64,000 nt of DNA. Origin: Roseibium litorale. GTDB lineage: Bacteria > Pseudomonadota > Alphaproteobacteria > Rhizobiales > Stappiaceae. The stretch spans positions 62,001 to 126,000 of the forward strand of contig NZ_JACYXI010000002.1 of the NCBI RefSeq assembly GCF_014842915.1, in the 5' to 3' direction. The notes beneath the pieces are model-generated. The model saw only the letters and a program-made list of their open reading frames with translations, ran no database searches and was not told where the DNA came from. The first letter of the stretch is position 1, and every line of letters begins with the position of its first letter. The position numbers and the translations under genes were made by a program. Shown in pieces: positions 19,124-29,528 of the stretch.

Positions 19124-19957
19124 ATGCCTCATACTGCTCTTCTCGACCTGTCTATTGAGGCAGGAAACGCCATACTGGATGTTTATGGCTCTGCTTTCGG
19201 ATCTGAGTCCAAGGCAGATGGCTCTCCCGTGACTGTTGCGGATGAGGCGGCTGAAAAGATCATTCTGGCGGGACTGTCCGAGTTGTTTCCGGACGTGCCG
19301 GTGGTTGCTGAAGAAGCCGTTGAAGCGGGGAACCTTCCGCAGGCCGCGAACCGCTACTTTCTTGTCGATCCACTGGATGGCACCAAGGAGTTCATTGCCC
19401 GTAACGGTGAGTTCACGGTGAACATTGCGCTCATTGATGCAGGTGTTCCGGTGTTTGGCGTCGTCTACGCACCGGCACTTGGCGAGATCTATTGGGGCGG
19501 AGGACTGCCGGAGGAAATGTGCGGTGGAGCGGCGCCATCGTTCGGAGCGTTTTCCGGCTCGGTTGCAGATGGTGAAATTGGTGAAGTCCGGTCGATTGCT
19601 GTCCGCCCGGTCCCGGATGAGGGGCTGACGGTGCTGGCAAGCCGGTCTCACCTGTCGCCGGAAACCTCCGCGCTGATCGAAAAGCTCAACGTCGCGGAGA
19701 TGGTGTCTGTCGGCTCCAGCCTGAAGCTGTGCTGGGTGGCCGCGGCAAAGGCGGATTTCTATCCCCGCCTGGCCCCGACCATGCAGTGGGACATTGGGGC
19801 AGGCGACGCCGTGTTGCGGGCAGCAGGCGGTGAGGTTCTGGTCGCAGAGACCCGAGCTCCCTTGACCTATCAGGTCAAGCCGGGCGCTGTGAAAGCCGAT
19901 CTGCTCAACCCGTTCTTCCTGGCGATGAGCACGACGTCAATCATCGAAAGTATCTGA
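19124..19957 (+). CDS. cysQ: 3'(2'),5'-bisphosphate nucleotidase CysQ
   Basis: A 277-residue member of the inositol-monophosphatase-like family that removes 3'-phosphoadenosine 5'-phosphate formed during sulfate assimilation. Metal-binding residues are visible in VAEEAV, in FLVDPLDGTKEFIARNGEFT (the family signature) and in MQWDIGAGDAVLRAAGG. The start at MPHTALLD matches conserved sequence; ORF extension upstream of 19124 is not family-like. In rhizobia-like genomes cysQ often sits near polysaccharide genes. The 229-base gap to galE presumably carries both divergent promoters. Confidence 0.92.
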   Translation: MPHTALLDLSIEAGNAILDVYGSAFGSESKADGSPVTVADEAAEKIILAGLSELFPDVPVVAEEAVEAGNLPQAANRYFLVDPLDGTKEFIARNGEFTVNIALIDAGVPVFGVVYAPALGEIYWGGGLPEEMCGGAAPSFGAFSGSVADGEIGEVRSIAVRPVPDEGLTVLASRSHLSPETSALIEKLNVAEMVSVGSSLKLCWVAAAKADFYPRLAPTMQWDIGAGDAVLRAAGGEVLVAETRAPLTYQVKPGAVKADLLNPFFLAMSTTSIIESI

Positions 19958-20026
19958 GATGTCATCGCCTTGATCCTGTTTTCTAAAACTGGATCAGAGC
20001 TATCTTTGAAGCGTGCGGGTGTGGCG

Positions 20027-20887
20027 ATGCCGGAGTATTTTCTCGGGATCGACGGCGGAGGAACGAGTTGCCGTGCTGCGGTCTCGGACCGGTCCGGCAC
20101 CATTCTCGGGCGGGCACTGGCCGGATCCGCGAATATCAGCACGGACCTGGACGGCGCGCTTCAGACGATCCTCGCGGTCTCCCGCGAGGCGCTTGAGCAG
20201 GCGGGTCTCGATCCGGATCTGGTGCTTTACCCGGCCTATCTCGGGCTAGCCGGCAGTATGACCGGGCAGGCGGGGGAGCGGCTGAAACAGCACCTGCCAT
20301 TTTCAGGTTGTGAAGTCCGCTCCGATGGTCTGATCGCTCTGGAAGGGGCGCTCGGGCCGAAGGACGGCATGATTGCGATCCTCGGCACCGGTTCTTTGTT
20401 CATGGCCCGGCAAGACAGCGAGGTGCGTGCTCTCGGAGGACGTGGGTTTCTGCTCGGTGATCACGGCGGTGGTGCGCGGCTGGGCCGGGCGCTTCTGGAA
20501 GAATGCCTCCTGGCCTGCGATGGCCTCAGGTCCTTTACACCGCTTCTGGAAAGGACCATGGCGGGCTTTGAAGGTGATGTGTCCAGCGTGATTGCCTTTG
20601 CAAAATCATCAGCGCCTTCAGCCTTTGCGGCCTATGCCGCAGACGTTTTCAAAGCTGCCGGACAGGGCGATGAAGCCGCGCTTCAGATCCTCGGCGAGGC
20701 TGCTCGTCTTATCAACCTGTCGCTGGACAAGATCCGCTTTGAAGGCTGCGAGGCCTTGTGCCTGCTGGGCGGCCTGAGCAAGAGTTATAAACTTTGGATT
20801 GCCGCGCATCACAGGGAGTTGCTGCGCGAGCCTGAAGGCGACGGCCTCACTGGCGCGATTTCCCTGGCGATCCGAACCTTCGGCTAG
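20027..20887 (+). CDS. BadF/BadG-type ATPase, probable N-acetylglucosamine kinase
   Basis: A 286-residue protein of the ASKHA fold. FLGIDGGGTSCRAAV is the phosphate-1 motif. LGTGSLFMARQ and GGRGFLLGDHGGGARLGRALL match eukaryotic-type N-acetylglucosamine/glucosamine kinases in the BadF/BadG/BcrA/BcrD family. The start at MPEYFLG places the first strand at the N-terminus as expected. No sugar-transport or N-acetylglucosamine catabolic genes flank it, so a role in amino-sugar or cell-wall sugar salvage is inference. Confidence 0.8.
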   Translation: MPEYFLGIDGGGTSCRAAVSDRSGTILGRALAGSANISTDLDGALQTILAVSREALEQAGLDPDLVLYPAYLGLAGSMTGQAGERLKQHLPFSGCEVRSDGLIALEGALGPKDGMIAILGTGSLFMARQDSEVRALGGRGFLLGDHGGGARLGRALLEECLLACDGLRSFTPLLERTMAGFEGDVSSVIAFAKSSAPSAFAAYAADVFKAAGQGDEAALQILGEAARLINLSLDKIRFEGCEALCLLGGLSKSYKLWIAAHHRELLREPEGDGLTGAISLAIRTFG

Positions 20888-20960
20888 GGCCTGAAGTCTC
20901 GGAAACGCAGGTCTTTAGATCCGACTGAGATTGATGACAAAGTAGGCTTTCTTCTCGTTC

Positions 20961-21035
20961 GTCATGGCCGGGCTTGTCCGGGCACTCTGCGAGCCATTGA
21001 CGTGTGCAGGTCCTCGGCACAAGGCCGAGGATGAC
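20961..21035. repeat. Inverted doublet of palindromic repeats (family E)
   Basis: The element starts with GTCAT (20961-20965) and ends with ATGAC (21031-21035). The left unit contains CCGGGCTTGTCCGG. The right unit contains the palindrome CCTCGGCACAAGGCCGAGG (21012-21030). It lies between the convergent ends of the sugar-kinase gene and hutC, where it could also help terminate transcription. Confidence 0.55.
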
Positions 21036-21077
21036 GGTGGAGAGGCAGCAGCTTTATCAGCAGTCTTACGCAGAACT

Positions 21078-21785
21078 TCAGATCCGAGTGCGCATCCGGT
21101 AGCCGGGGGCGTAGGTCATGCGAACATGGGTGATCGGCAGATCGCCGTTCCAGGTGATGCGCTCGACCACGTAAAGGGCGGTGCCTACCGGGCATTCAAA
21201 GAAACGTGCCAGTCCAGCATCGGCAGAAATGGCGAAAAAGGCCATGTCGCCGGTCGTATAGGGCGCGTTCTGAACCAGCCATTCGTTCAGGCTGATCTTG
21301 TCCATGGGGGCAATCGCAATTTCAGGCACCGCTTCCAGATTGGTGTAGCGCTCTTCAAAGAGAAATGGCCGGTCATCCGCGTAGTGAAGCGTCTCGGTGT
21401 AAAGCGCGTCGGCGCCCGGCGGCACCGGAAAGGCTGCATGAAGATGCGGGGGCAGGGGCCGGATTTCGCGCAAGGTGACCACATGGCGGTGCGCTGCCCC
21501 GCGCGCTTCCACTTCCTCGCGGATGACCGGGATCGTCAGCGTGGCCTTGTGAGGCGGATTGATTGCCACCCGCGTCCCCGCCTTGCGCTTACGGATCACG
21601 AGCCCGGTCTCTGCTAGATCCCGGAGGGCACGGTTGACCGTAGTCCGGGCGCAGCCGAATTCCTCCGCCAGGTCCGCTTCGCCGGGAATGATCTCTCCCG
21701 GCTGCCAGACGCGCTCGTTGATGCGCCGCAGCAGTTCCTCACGGATCTGGGTCCAGGAATTGGGCTCTTTCACGCGCAGGTTCAC
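21078..21785 (-). CDS. hutC: Histidine utilisation repressor HutC (GntR family)
   Basis: A 235-residue regulator with an N-terminal GntR winged helix (about 10-75: PGEADLAEEFGCARTTVNRAL) and a C-terminal UTRA ligand-binding domain (about 90-230). HutC represses hut genes and is released by urocanate. The first codon overlaps the stop of hutF by four bases, so it is co-expressed and probably autoregulated with it. The candidate operator lies in the hutF-hutI intergenic region. Confidence 0.94.
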   Translation of the reverse strand: MNLRVKEPNSWTQIREELLRRINERVWQPGEIIPGEADLAEEFGCARTTVNRALRDLAETGLVIRKRKAGTRVAINPPHKATLTIPVIREEVEARGAAHRHVVTLREIRPLPPHLHAAFPVPPGADALYTETLHYADDRPFLFEERYTNLEAVPEIAIAPMDKISLNEWLVQNAPYTTGDMAFFAISADAGLARFFECPVGTALYVVERITWNGDLPITHVRMTYAPGYRMRTRI

Positions 21786-23182
21786 AGTCTCTGTCTCAGC
21801 TCCCGCATGGTCCGGCGGTATCTTTCGCGAATGGCATCGGCGTTCTTGTGCGTGCCGCCCGTCACCACATGGCGGCCAGCGGACCAGACATCGGCAACCA
21901 TCCGGTCATCGCCCGCAAAGATCCAGGTGTCCAGCGTTTCATCGCCGGCCGTTCCTTCCAGATCCATGGCCTTGCCGTCAAGTGCCAGAAGGTCCGCAAA
22001 ACGTCCTGCTTCCAAGGCGCCGGAGGCGCGGCCTGCTGCCTGAGCACTGCCTGAAGCGGCCTGCTCGAAGACGATCCGTCCCGTGGAGCGGTCAGGGGTT
22101 GCCACCGTCGCCCGGCACTTGTCCCGCAGGCGCTGCGAATATTCGAACGTGCGCAGCTCTTCGGAGAGGGAAATCCGGATGTTGGAATCAGAACCCGTGC
22201 CGAAACGGCCACCCGCTTCCAGATAGCGCACGCCGTCGAAGATACCGTCGCCAAGGCTGGACTCGGTGATCGGGCAGAGGCCAGCGACCGCGCCGGTGCG
22301 GGCAAGACCGACTGTTTCTTCTGGCGTCATCTGGGTGCAGTGGATCAGGCACCAGTTGTCCTTCACCTCATGGGCATCCAGCAGCCAGTCCACCGGGCGC
22401 TTGCCATAGGCCTCTTCAACTTCAGCCACTTCGCCGACCTGTTCAGCCAGGTGCATGTGAAGCGGTGAAGTGCCTGCGAGCGTCACACAGTCGGCCAGCT
22501 GATCTCTGGTCACGGCCCGCAGGGAATGGGGCGCGACACCGATCCGCGCATCGGCTGAAAGCGCGGCAACTGTCTTTGATGCCGCTTCATGAAGTCTGTG
22601 GAACCGGTTGAAATCATTTCCGAACCGGACTTGTCCAGGCTTCAGGGGGCGGCCATCGACACCGCCCTGACTGTAGAGAACGGGGAGCAGGGTCAGGCCG
22701 ATGCCGGTCGTTGAACTGGCGGATGCAATGCGCTCGCTGAGTTCCGCGATATTGGCGTAAGGCGTGCCGTCCGGCTGGTGATGGACATAGTGGAATTCAC
22801 CCACGGCGGCATATCCGGCCTCCAGCATTTCCAGCTGAACCAGAGCGGCTATGGCCTCGATGTCATCCGGGGTGAGGGTTTCCAGAAAGCGGAACATGAT
22901 CTGACGCCAGGTCCAGAACGTGTCGATGGCTTCCGGTCCGCGCCGCTCGCTCATGCCCGCCATGGCCCGCTGGAACGCGTGGCTATGCAGGTTCACAGGG
23001 GCGGGAAGCAGGGTCGCAACGCGGGTGACAGGCTCGTTTGCCGCGGGCAGCTTTCCGGCAGTCACGCTGGCGATCTTTCCGTCACCGGAGACTTCCACCA
23101 ATACGTCCTTTTGCCAGCCGGAAGGCGTAAGCGCCTGCTGCGCAAAGATCATCTCGTGGGTCTTTGGGCTTTGTTCCGGCAT
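21782..23182 (-). CDS. hutF: Formimidoylglutamate deiminase HutF
   Basis: A 466-residue amidohydrolase that converts N-formimidoyl-L-glutamate to N-formyl-L-glutamate and ammonia. Zinc ligands appear in NLHSHAFQRAM, and a later His lies in LHMHLAEQ. The family-typical GRFGTGSDSNIRISLSEELR is near the C-terminus. The ATG at 23182 is chosen because GAGGA lies eight bases before it. An in-frame ATG at 23221 would place the first codons over the likely hutI promoter. Presence of hutF with hutG marks the five-step histidine pathway. Confidence 0.95.
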   Translation of the reverse strand: MPEQSPKTHEMIFAQQALTPSGWQKDVLVEVSGDGKIASVTAGKLPAANEPVTRVATLLPAPVNLHSHAFQRAMAGMSERRGPEAIDTFWTWRQIMFRFLETLTPDDIEAIAALVQLEMLEAGYAAVGEFHYVHHQPDGTPYANIAELSERIASASSTTGIGLTLLPVLYSQGGVDGRPLKPGQVRFGNDFNRFHRLHEAASKTVAALSADARIGVAPHSLRAVTRDQLADCVTLAGTSPLHMHLAEQVGEVAEVEEAYGKRPVDWLLDAHEVKDNWCLIHCTQMTPEETVGLARTGAVAGLCPITESSLGDGIFDGVRYLEAGGRFGTGSDSNIRISLSEELRTFEYSQRLRDKCRATVATPDRSTGRIVFEQAASGSAQAAGRASGALEAGRFADLLALDGKAMDLEGTAGDETLDTWIFAGDDRMVADVWSAGRHVVTGGTHKNADAIRERYRRTMRELRQRL

Positions 23183-23196
23183 GGGCTCAATCCTCG

Positions 23197-23224
23197 TTGA
23201 CACGTTAATATGTGCATGCATAAT
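23197..23224 (+). promoter_or_regulatory. Divergent hut control region: promoter with an internal palindrome
   Basis: TTGACA (23197-23202) and CATAAT (23219-23224) are 16 bases apart on the plus strand, an excellent sigma-70-type promoter reading into hutI. Between them lies the perfect palindrome TGCATGCA (23213-23220), reaching into the -10 element. On the minus strand TTGATT near 23241-23246 could serve hutF. The palindrome is the best candidate for HutC binding, since a repressor there would block the promoter. Binding is inferred, not shown. Confidence 0.55.
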
Positions 23225-23249
23225 CGCTAATAACGCGATTTAATCAAGT

Positions 23250-24470
23250 GTGGAAATCAGGCCAGTGACGAGCTTCCTTCTGACCAATGCCAAACTTGCA
23301 ACGATGGTGCCCGGCGGCGAAGCCTATGGGCTTTTCTCTGGCGGCGCCTTGGTGGTGAAGGATGAAACCATCGCCTGGATCGGCAAAGAATCTGACCTGC
23401 CAGCCGCCTATGCCGGTCTGCCGAAACGGGATCTGCAGGGCGCTCTTGTCACTCCTGCGCTGATCGATTGCCACACTCACATCGTCTATGGCGGCAACCG
23501 CGCCCGCGAATTCGAGATGCGCCTTGAAGGTGCGACCTACGAAGAGATCGCAAGGGCAGGCGGCGGCATCGTGTCTTCGGTCAAGGCAACCCGCGAAGCG
23601 ACCGTCGATCAGCTTCTCGAAGTCTCCCTGCCGCGCGTCGACACCCTGATCTGGGAAGGCGTGACTGTGCTTGAGATCAAGTCCGGTTATGGCCTCTCCA
23701 TTGAGAGCGAGCTCAACATGCTGCGGGCTGCAAGGCGCATCGGCCAACTGCGCCCCATCAGGGTCAAGACCACCTTTCTGGCAGCTCACGCCGTGCCGCC
23801 GGAATACAAAGGCGAGCCAGACCGCTACATCGACGAGGTTTGTCTGCCGGCGCTGGATCAGGCTCATTCAGAAGGCTTGGTGGATGCTGTCGATGGCTTC
23901 TGCGAAGGCATCGCCTTTTCTCCGGAGCAGATCGCCCGGGTGTTTGACCGCGCAAAGGCGCTTGGCCTGCCAGTGAAGCTCCATGCCGAACAGCTTTCCA
24001 ATCTTGGAGGTGCGGCGCTGGCCGCAAGCTATGGTGCCTTGTCGGCGGATCATCTGGAACATCTGGACGAGGCTGGCGTGAAAGCCATGGCCGATGCCGG
24101 AACGATCGCGGTGATGCTGCCGGGCGCCTACTATATGCTGCGCGAAACAAAGGCGCCGCCGGTGGCTCTTTTCCGCCAGTATAAGGTGCCGATGGCGCTG
24201 GCGACCGACTGCAACCCGGGCACATCGCCGGTCAATTCGCTGCTCTTCACCTTGAATATGGGCTGCACCCTGTTCCGCATGACTCCGGAGGAGGCCCTTG
24301 CCGGGGCAACGCGCAATGCGGCTCTGGCTCTGGGGCTGACCGATTGCGGCACACTGGAGGTTGGCAAACGCGCCGATCTCGCCGTCTGGGGCATCGAGCA
24401 CCCATCCGAACTCGCCTACCGGGTTGGATTCAATCCGCTTGTTTCCCGCTATTTTGGAGGAATGGAATGA
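23250..24470 (+). CDS. hutI: Imidazolonepropionase HutI
   Basis: A 406-residue metal-dependent amidohydrolase that opens imidazolone-5-propanoate to N-formimidoyl-L-glutamate. [20 protein letters not shown] carries metal-binding His residues and the substrate region. [12 protein letters not shown] and [11 protein letters not shown] hold further ligands. Two GTG starts compete: 23250 (no clear ribosome-binding site) and 23265 (a CAGG close upstream); the longer form is listed. The stop overlaps hutH by four bases. It is the first gene of hutI-hutH-hutG-hutU. Confidence 0.95.
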   Translation: MEIRPVTSFLLTNAKLATMVPGGEAYGLFSGGALVVKDETIAWIGKESDLPAAYAGLPKRDLQGALVTPALIDCHTHIVYGGNRAREFEMRLEGATYEEIARAGGGIVSSVKATREATVDQLLEVSLPRVDTLIWEGVTVLEIKSGYGLSIESELNMLRAARRIGQLRPIRVKTTFLAAHAVPPEYKGEPDRYIDEVCLPALDQAHSEGLVDAVDGFCEGIAFSPEQIARVFDRAKALGLPVKLHAEQLSNLGGAALAASYGALSADHLEHLDEAGVKAMADAGTIAVMLPGAYYMLRETKAPPVALFRQYKVPMALATDCNPGTSPVNSLLFTLNMGCTLFRMTPEEALAGATRNAALALGLTDCGTLEVGKRADLAVWGIEHPSELAYRVGFNPLVSRYFGGME

Positions 24471-26023
24471 ACCGTCTGGTTCTGACCCCGGGCAAGGTGC
24501 GCCTTGCGTATCTGGAGGAGATCTACCGCTCCGGCGCTGCCGTCACCATCGACCGTGCGGCCCGCCCGGCCATTGAGGCGGCTGCAGAGCGCGTGCGGGA
24601 AGCCGCCCAGGGTGCGGAAGCCGTCTATGGTGTCAACACCGGGTTCGGCAAGCTCGCCAGCGTCAAGATCGCCCCGGAAGATACGGAAACCCTTCAGCGC
24701 AATCTCATCCTGTCCCATTGCTGCGGTGTGGGCGATGACATGCCGGCCGCCATCGTCCGGCTGATGATGGCCTTGAAACTCCTGTCTCTTGCCCGTGGCG
24801 CCTCCGGCGTCCGCTGGGGCGTTCTGGAGCTGATCGAGGCGATGCTGGAAAAAGGCGTGACGCCCGTGGTTCCGGCTCAGGGCTCTGTCGGGGCGTCCGG
24901 CGATCTGGCGCCGCTCGCCCATATGACCGCTGTCATGATCGGGGCAGGGGAAGCTGATTATGCCGGTGAACGTCTGCCGGGTGGCGAAGCTCTGAAGAAG
25001 GCCGGGCTTGAGCCAGTTGTCCTCGGGCCCAAGGAAGGCCTCGGCCTGATCAACGGCACGCAATTCTCCACCGCCTATGCGCTGGTCGGCCTCTTTGAGG
25101 CCTGGCGCCTTGCGGAAACCTGCCTTGTCACCGCCGCGCTGTCCACCGATGCCATCATGGGCTCCACCGCGCCCTTGCTGCCGGAAATCCATGACCTGCG
25201 TGGCCACCGGGGCCAGATTGAAGTGGCCGCTGCCATGCGCCGCCTCATGGACGGGTCGGAAATCCGCGAAAGTCACCGCGAAGGTGACACCCGCGTTCAA
25301 GACCCGTACTGCATCCGTTGCCAGCCGCAGGTGGCTGGGGCCTGCGTTGATCTTCTGCGCATGGCCGGCAACACACTGCGTATTGAGGCCAATGCGGCAA
25401 CCGACAATCCGCTGGTTCTGACGGAAGCCGGACGCATTGTTTCCGGCGGCAATTTTCACGCCGAACCGGTGGCCTTTGCCGCCGATCAGATTGCGCTGGC
25501 CGTGGCCGAGCTGGGGTCCATTGCCCAGCGCCGGGTGGCTCTAATGGTCGATCCAACCCTGTCCTTCGATCTGCCGCCTTTCCTTGCCAAGGATCCGGGC
25601 CTCAACTCCGGCCTGATGATCGCGGAAGTGACGACTGCGGCGCTGATGAGCGAGAGCAAGCATCTCGCCCATCCGTGCTCGACAGATTCCACGCCGACCA
25701 GCGCTAATCAGGAAGACCATGTCTCCATGGCAGCCCATGGCGCCCGCCGCCTTGGCCGCATGACAGACAATCTGGCGAATATCCTGGGGGTCGAACTGCT
25801 CTGTGCGGGTCTCGGGGTCGAGTGCCGCGCGCCGCTGACCACCAGCAAGGCGCTTCAGGCCGCTGTCGGTTGTCTCCGTTCCGAGGTCGCCACGCTGGAT
25901 GAGGACCGCTACATGGCGCCCGATCTGAAGGCTGCGGCTCAACTTGTCGCATCCGGAGATCTGGTCGCCAGCGTCGGCGGCATCGCGCTTCTGTCCCTGG
26001 AGGCTGACCATGCTGCCGTTTGA
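24467..26023 (+). CDS. hutH: Histidine ammonia-lyase HutH
   Basis: A 518-residue lyase that deaminates L-histidine to urocanate, the first step of the pathway. The Ala143-Ser144-Gly145 triplet in [15 protein letters not shown] forms the MIO cofactor autocatalytically. [11 protein letters not shown] holds the catalytic Tyr, and [11 protein letters not shown] is family-specific. The TTGGAGG ribosome-binding site and the ATGA overlap with hutI fix the start at 24467. The 3' end overlaps hutG by 14 bases. Confidence 0.97.
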   Translation: MNRLVLTPGKVRLAYLEEIYRSGAAVTIDRAARPAIEAAAERVREAAQGAEAVYGVNTGFGKLASVKIAPEDTETLQRNLILSHCCGVGDDMPAAIVRLMMALKLLSLARGASGVRWGVLELIEAMLEKGVTPVVPAQGSVGASGDLAPLAHMTAVMIGAGEADYAGERLPGGEALKKAGLEPVVLGPKEGLGLINGTQFSTAYALVGLFEAWRLAETCLVTAALSTDAIMGSTAPLLPEIHDLRGHRGQIEVAAAMRRLMDGSEIRESHREGDTRVQDPYCIRCQPQVAGACVDLLRMAGNTLRIEANAATDNPLVLTEAGRIVSGGNFHAEPVAFAADQIALAVAELGSIAQRRVALMVDPTLSFDLPPFLAKDPGLNSGLMIAEVTTAALMSESKHLAHPCSTDSTPTSANQEDHVSMAAHGARRLGRMTDNLANILGVELLCAGLGVECRAPLTTSKALQAAVGCLRSEVATLDEDRYMAPDLKAAAQLVASGDLVASVGGIALLSLEADHAAV

Positions 26024-26843
26024 GGTTACACAGGGCGGCAGCCCGGTCATTCTCGGTGTACCCCATGCGGGCACCTACGTGCCGCAGGACATCTGGGCGA
26101 AGCTCAATGACACCGGCAAACTGCTGGCGGACACCGACTGGCACGTGGACCGGCTCTACCGCGACCTTCTGCCCGGCGCGACGATGGTTCGCGCGAACTT
26201 TCACCGCTATGTCATTGACGCCAATAGAGATCCGGCGGATGTGAGCCTTTATCCGGGCCAGAACACCACGTCTCTTTGCCCCACGACCGACTTCGATGGG
26301 CGCGCGATCTATCTGGACGGCAAGGAGCCATCTTCAGACGAGATCGCAGCCCGTCAGAAGGAGTGGCACGCGCCCTATCACGCAGCGCTCGCTGCCGAGA
26401 TCGAACGGGTGAAGTCCATTCATGGCATCGCCATTCTCTACGATTGCCACTCGATCCGTTCGACCATTCCGTTTCTGTTCGAGGGACGCCTGCCGGACTT
26501 CAATGTCGGCACCAACAATGGCACCACCTGCGCGCCAGCGATCGAGGCCGCAACGGTTTTGCGCACCAAGGCCGCCGAGGGCTACACAAGTATCCTGAAC
26601 GGCCGCTTCAAGGGCGGCTGGACGACCCGTCACTATGGCCGCCCGGAAACCGGTGTTCATGCCATCCAGATGGAACTGGCCCAGGCCACCCATCTGGCCA
26701 GCGAAGATGTTCCTTTTGACTATTCGGAAGACCGGGCAGGGCGTTTGCGTCCGCATTTGGAACTGATCCTGAAAGATCTGGCCGAGATTGCGCTGAACCT
26801 TCCCCAGAGCCCGGCCAAAGCCCCACAAGAAAAGCTGGCGTAA
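26010..26843 (+). CDS. hutG: N-formylglutamate deformylase HutG
   Basis: A 277-residue zinc hydrolase that releases formate from N-formyl-L-glutamate, completing the HutF/HutG branch. It belongs to the N-formylglutamate amidohydrolase fold rather than the ureohydrolase-type HutG of other bacteria. [38 protein letters not shown] and YDCHSIRST are visible motifs with probable metal ligands. The ATG at 26010 has GGAGG six bases upstream, inside the end of hutH. Confidence 0.94.
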   Translation: MLPFEVTQGGSPVILGVPHAGTYVPQDIWAKLNDTGKLLADTDWHVDRLYRDLLPGATMVRANFHRYVIDANRDPADVSLYPGQNTTSLCPTTDFDGRAIYLDGKEPSSDEIAARQKEWHAPYHAALAAEIERVKSIHGIAILYDCHSIRSTIPFLFEGRLPDFNVGTNNGTTCAPAIEAATVLRTKAAEGYTSILNGRFKGGWTTRHYGRPETGVHAIQMELAQATHLASEDVPFDYSEDRAGRLRPHLELILKDLAEIALNLPQSPAKAPQEKLA

Positions 26844-26868
26844 AGCCTGACCACCAGAGGAGATCACT

Positions 26869-28539
26869 ATGGTTGACCGCCGCCATAATTCCCGTGACGT
26901 GTTTCCGCCCACTGGCACGGAACTCAATGCCAAGTCCTGGCTGACCGAAGCGCCGCTGCGGATGCTGATGAACAACCTGCATCCGGATGTGGCCGAAAAC
27001 CCGCATGAGCTGGTGGTCTATGGCGGCATTGGCCGTGCGGCCCGCACCTGGGATGATTTTGACAAGATCGTTGCCGCGCTGAAGTCACTGGAAGAGAACG
27101 AGACCTTGATGGTCCAGTCCGGCAAGCCGGTCGGTGTCTTCCGCACCCACAAGGATGCACCGCGTGTCCTGATCGCCAATTCCAACCTGGTGCCCCATTG
27201 GGCGACCTGGGATCACTTCAACGAACTCGACAAGAAGGGTCTGGCCATGTACGGCCAGATGACCGCTGGCTCTTGGATATATATCGGGACCCAGGGCATC
27301 GTGCAGGGCACCTATGAAACCTTTGCCGAAGCAGGGCGCCAGCATTTTGGCGGCGACCTCAAGGGCAAGTGGATTTTGACGGGTGGCCTCGGCGGCATGG
27401 GCGGCGCTCAGCCGCTGGCGGCCGTTATGGCGGGCGCCTGTTGCCTTGCGGTCGAGTGCGACGAGACCCGCATCGATTTCCGCCTGCGCACCCGCTACGT
27501 CGATGAAAAGGCGACCTCGCTGGACGAGGCGCTGGCCATGATCGAGCGATGGACAGCAGCTGGCGAAGCCAAGTCCGTTGGCCTTCTCGGCAATGCCGCA
27601 GAGATCTTCCCGGAACTGATGCGCCGGGGCATCAAGCCGGACATCGTTACCGACCAGACCTCTGCCCATGATCCGATCAACGGCTATCTGCCGGAAGGCT
27701 GGACGATTGCCGAATGGAAGGCCAAGCGCGAAAGCGACCCGAAAGCCGTAGAGAAGGCAGCGCGTGCGTCCATGCGCAAGCAGGTGGAAGCCATGGTTGC
27801 CTTCTGGAACGCGGGCGTTCCAACCCTCGACTATGGCAACAACATCCGCCAGGTCGCTCTGGAAGAAGGCTTCGAGAATGCCTTTGCCTTCCCGGGCTTC
27901 GTTCCTGCCTACATCCGCCCGCTGTTCTGCCGCGGCATCGGACCGTTCCGCTGGTGCGCCCTGTCCGGTGATCCGGAAGACATCTACAAGACCGACCAGA
28001 AGGTGAAGGAGCTCATCCCCGATGATGAGCATCTGCACAACTGGCTGGATATGGCCCGCGAGCGTATTGCCTTCCAGGGGCTTCCGGCCCGGATCTGCTG
28101 GGTTGGTCTCGGCCAGCGTCACCGCCTGGGGCTGGCGTTCAACGAAATGGTCCGCAACGGTGAATTGAAGGCACCGGTTGTGATCGGCCGCGACCATCTT
28201 GATTCAGGCTCCGTCGCCTCTCCGAACCGCGAAACCGAAGCCATGAAGGACGGGTCCGACGCCGTGTCCGATTGGCCGCTGCTCAACGCGCTGCTCAACA
28301 CCGCCTCGGGCGCGACCTGGGTGTCTCTCCACCACGGCGGCGGGGTCGGTATGGGCTTTTCCCAGCATTCCGGCATGGTGATTTGCTGCGATGGCACGAA
28401 AGATGCTGATGAACGCATCGCCCGGGTGCTATGGAACGACCCGGCGACGGGGGTCATGCGCCATGCGGATGCCGGCTACGGCATCGCGATCGACTGTGCA
28501 AAGGAACACGATCTGAATCTTCCAGCCATCCTTGGTTGA
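26869..28539 (+). CDS. hutU: Urocanate hydratase HutU
   Basis: A 556-residue enzyme that uses NAD as an electrophile to hydrate urocanate to imidazolonepropionate. The NAD-binding [18 protein letters not shown] and the C-terminal block ([16 protein letters not shown], then [17 protein letters not shown]) are diagnostic. The catalytic Cys is probably the one in [17 protein letters not shown] or its neighbourhood. A GAGGAG ribosome-binding site precedes the ATG. It follows hutG by 25 bases and ends the enzymatic part of the operon. Confidence 0.97.
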   Translation: MVDRRHNSRDVFPPTGTELNAKSWLTEAPLRMLMNNLHPDVAENPHELVVYGGIGRAARTWDDFDKIVAALKSLEENETLMVQSGKPVGVFRTHKDAPRVLIANSNLVPHWATWDHFNELDKKGLAMYGQMTAGSWIYIGTQGIVQGTYETFAEAGRQHFGGDLKGKWILTGGLGGMGGAQPLAAVMAGACCLAVECDETRIDFRLRTRYVDEKATSLDEALAMIERWTAAGEAKSVGLLGNAAEIFPELMRRGIKPDIVTDQTSAHDPINGYLPEGWTIAEWKAKRESDPKAVEKAARASMRKQVEAMVAFWNAGVPTLDYGNNIRQVALEEGFENAFAFPGFVPAYIRPLFCRGIGPFRWCALSGDPEDIYKTDQKVKELIPDDEHLHNWLDMARERIAFQGLPARICWVGLGQRHRLGLAFNEMVRNGELKAPVVIGRDHLDSGSVASPNRETEAMKDGSDAVSDWPLLNALLNTASGATWVSLHHGGGVGMGFSQHSGMVICCDGTKDADERIARVLWNDPATGVMRHADAGYGIAIDCAKEHDLNLPAILG

Positions 28540-28603
28540 AGAGACCAAAAACAATAAGAAGACCAATAGGTTCATCCTCCCAGAGAATTAGGAGACAGTG
28601 AGA

Positions 28604-29422
28604 ATGAAAGCGAAGTTCCTCAGTGTGGTTGCCGCGGTGGGTTTCAGCCTTGGCCTGGCCGGGGCTGCCCATGCGGATCTGCTGGCCGACATCAAGGCCA
28701 AGGGCAAGATCGTCGCCGCAACCGAAATGCACTATGCGCCGTTCGACATCCTGAAGGATGGTGAATATCAGGGCATCTGCCACGACCTCTTCACTGAAGT
28801 TGCCAAGGAACTGGGCGTCGAGGTCGAATTCCTCGACCTGCCGTGGCAGTCGATCCTGCCGGGTCTGGAAGCTGGCAAGTTCGACATCGTCAACGCTCCG
28901 GTGACCATCACCGCCGAGCGTCTGAGCCGCTACAGCTTCACCCTGCCAATCGGCAACGCCACCGTGGCTCTGGCCAAGAAGGCCGGTGACAGCTCCATCA
29001 CCAAGCCGGAAGACATCGCCGGCAATGCCGTTGGCTCCCAGAAGGGCTCCGCCCAGCTGGAACAGCTCAAGGCCTTCTCCGCAACCCTGCCGACCCCGGC
29101 TGACATCCGCGAATACGTCAATATCGACGAAGCGCTGGCCGACCTTGCCGCTGGCCGTATCCAGGGTGTTGCCAACTCCATGCCGCTGATGGGCTATGCC
29201 GCTGTTCAGCGACCGGGCCTGTTCGAAATGGTCATGCCGCCGTTCGGTGAGCCGAAGTATTTCGGCTGGGTTGCCCGTCCGGGCGACGAGACCGCTTCCC
29301 TGGTCGAAGCCATCAACGCTGCTCTCCTGAAGATGCATGAAGATGGCCGCCTGAAGGCGATCAACGAAAAGTGGCTTGGTACCGCTCCGGACCTGCCGGT
29401 CACAATGCCGGATGTAAAGTAA
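28604..29422 (+). CDS. Amino-acid ABC transporter, periplasmic binding protein
   Basis: A 272-residue class II solute-binding protein (polar amino-acid family). Its signal peptide MKAKFLSVVAAVGFSLGLAG ends at AAHA before DLLADIK. MHYAPFDILKDGEYQGICHDLFTEVAKEL is family-typical (key part PFDILKDGEYQG). Its place 64 bases after hutU suggests histidine or urocanate as ligand; this is inferred from context. GGAG nine bases upstream supports the ATG at 28604 over the GTG two codons earlier. A strong hairpin separates it from the permease genes. Confidence 0.88.
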   Translation: MKAKFLSVVAAVGFSLGLAGAAHADLLADIKAKGKIVAATEMHYAPFDILKDGEYQGICHDLFTEVAKELGVEVEFLDLPWQSILPGLEAGKFDIVNAPVTITAERLSRYSFTLPIGNATVALAKKAGDSSITKPEDIAGNAVGSQKGSAQLEQLKAFSATLPTPADIREYVNIDEALADLAAGRIQGVANSMPLMGYAAVQRPGLFEMVMPPFGEPKYFGWVARPGDETASLVEAINAALLKMHEDGRLKAINEKWLGTAPDLPVTMPDVK

Positions 29423-29432
29423 CGCCGACCGC

Positions 29433-29468
29433 GCTCCGGCAGGGCTATCCTGCCGGAGCATTCGTTTT
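29433..29468 (+). terminator. Intercistronic hairpin between binding-protein and permease genes
   Basis: GCTCCGGCAGG (29433-29443) and CCTGCCGGAGC (29449-29459) form a perfect eleven-base-pair stem with loop GCTAT, followed by ATTCGTTTT. It probably acts as a partial terminator or 3' stabiliser, giving more binding protein than membrane components. Confidence 0.65.
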
Positions 29469-29528
29469 CACGGGCTGGTTTTGATAAAACCGTTACCCGC
29501 GGCAACTGTCAGTGCGGAGCGATCCCTG

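Noticed and set aside
21559..22269. A plus-strand frame across hutC and hutF
   Set aside because: Antisense shadow; the composition is Arg/Ser/Pro-rich with no domain, while hutC and hutF are complete on the other strand.
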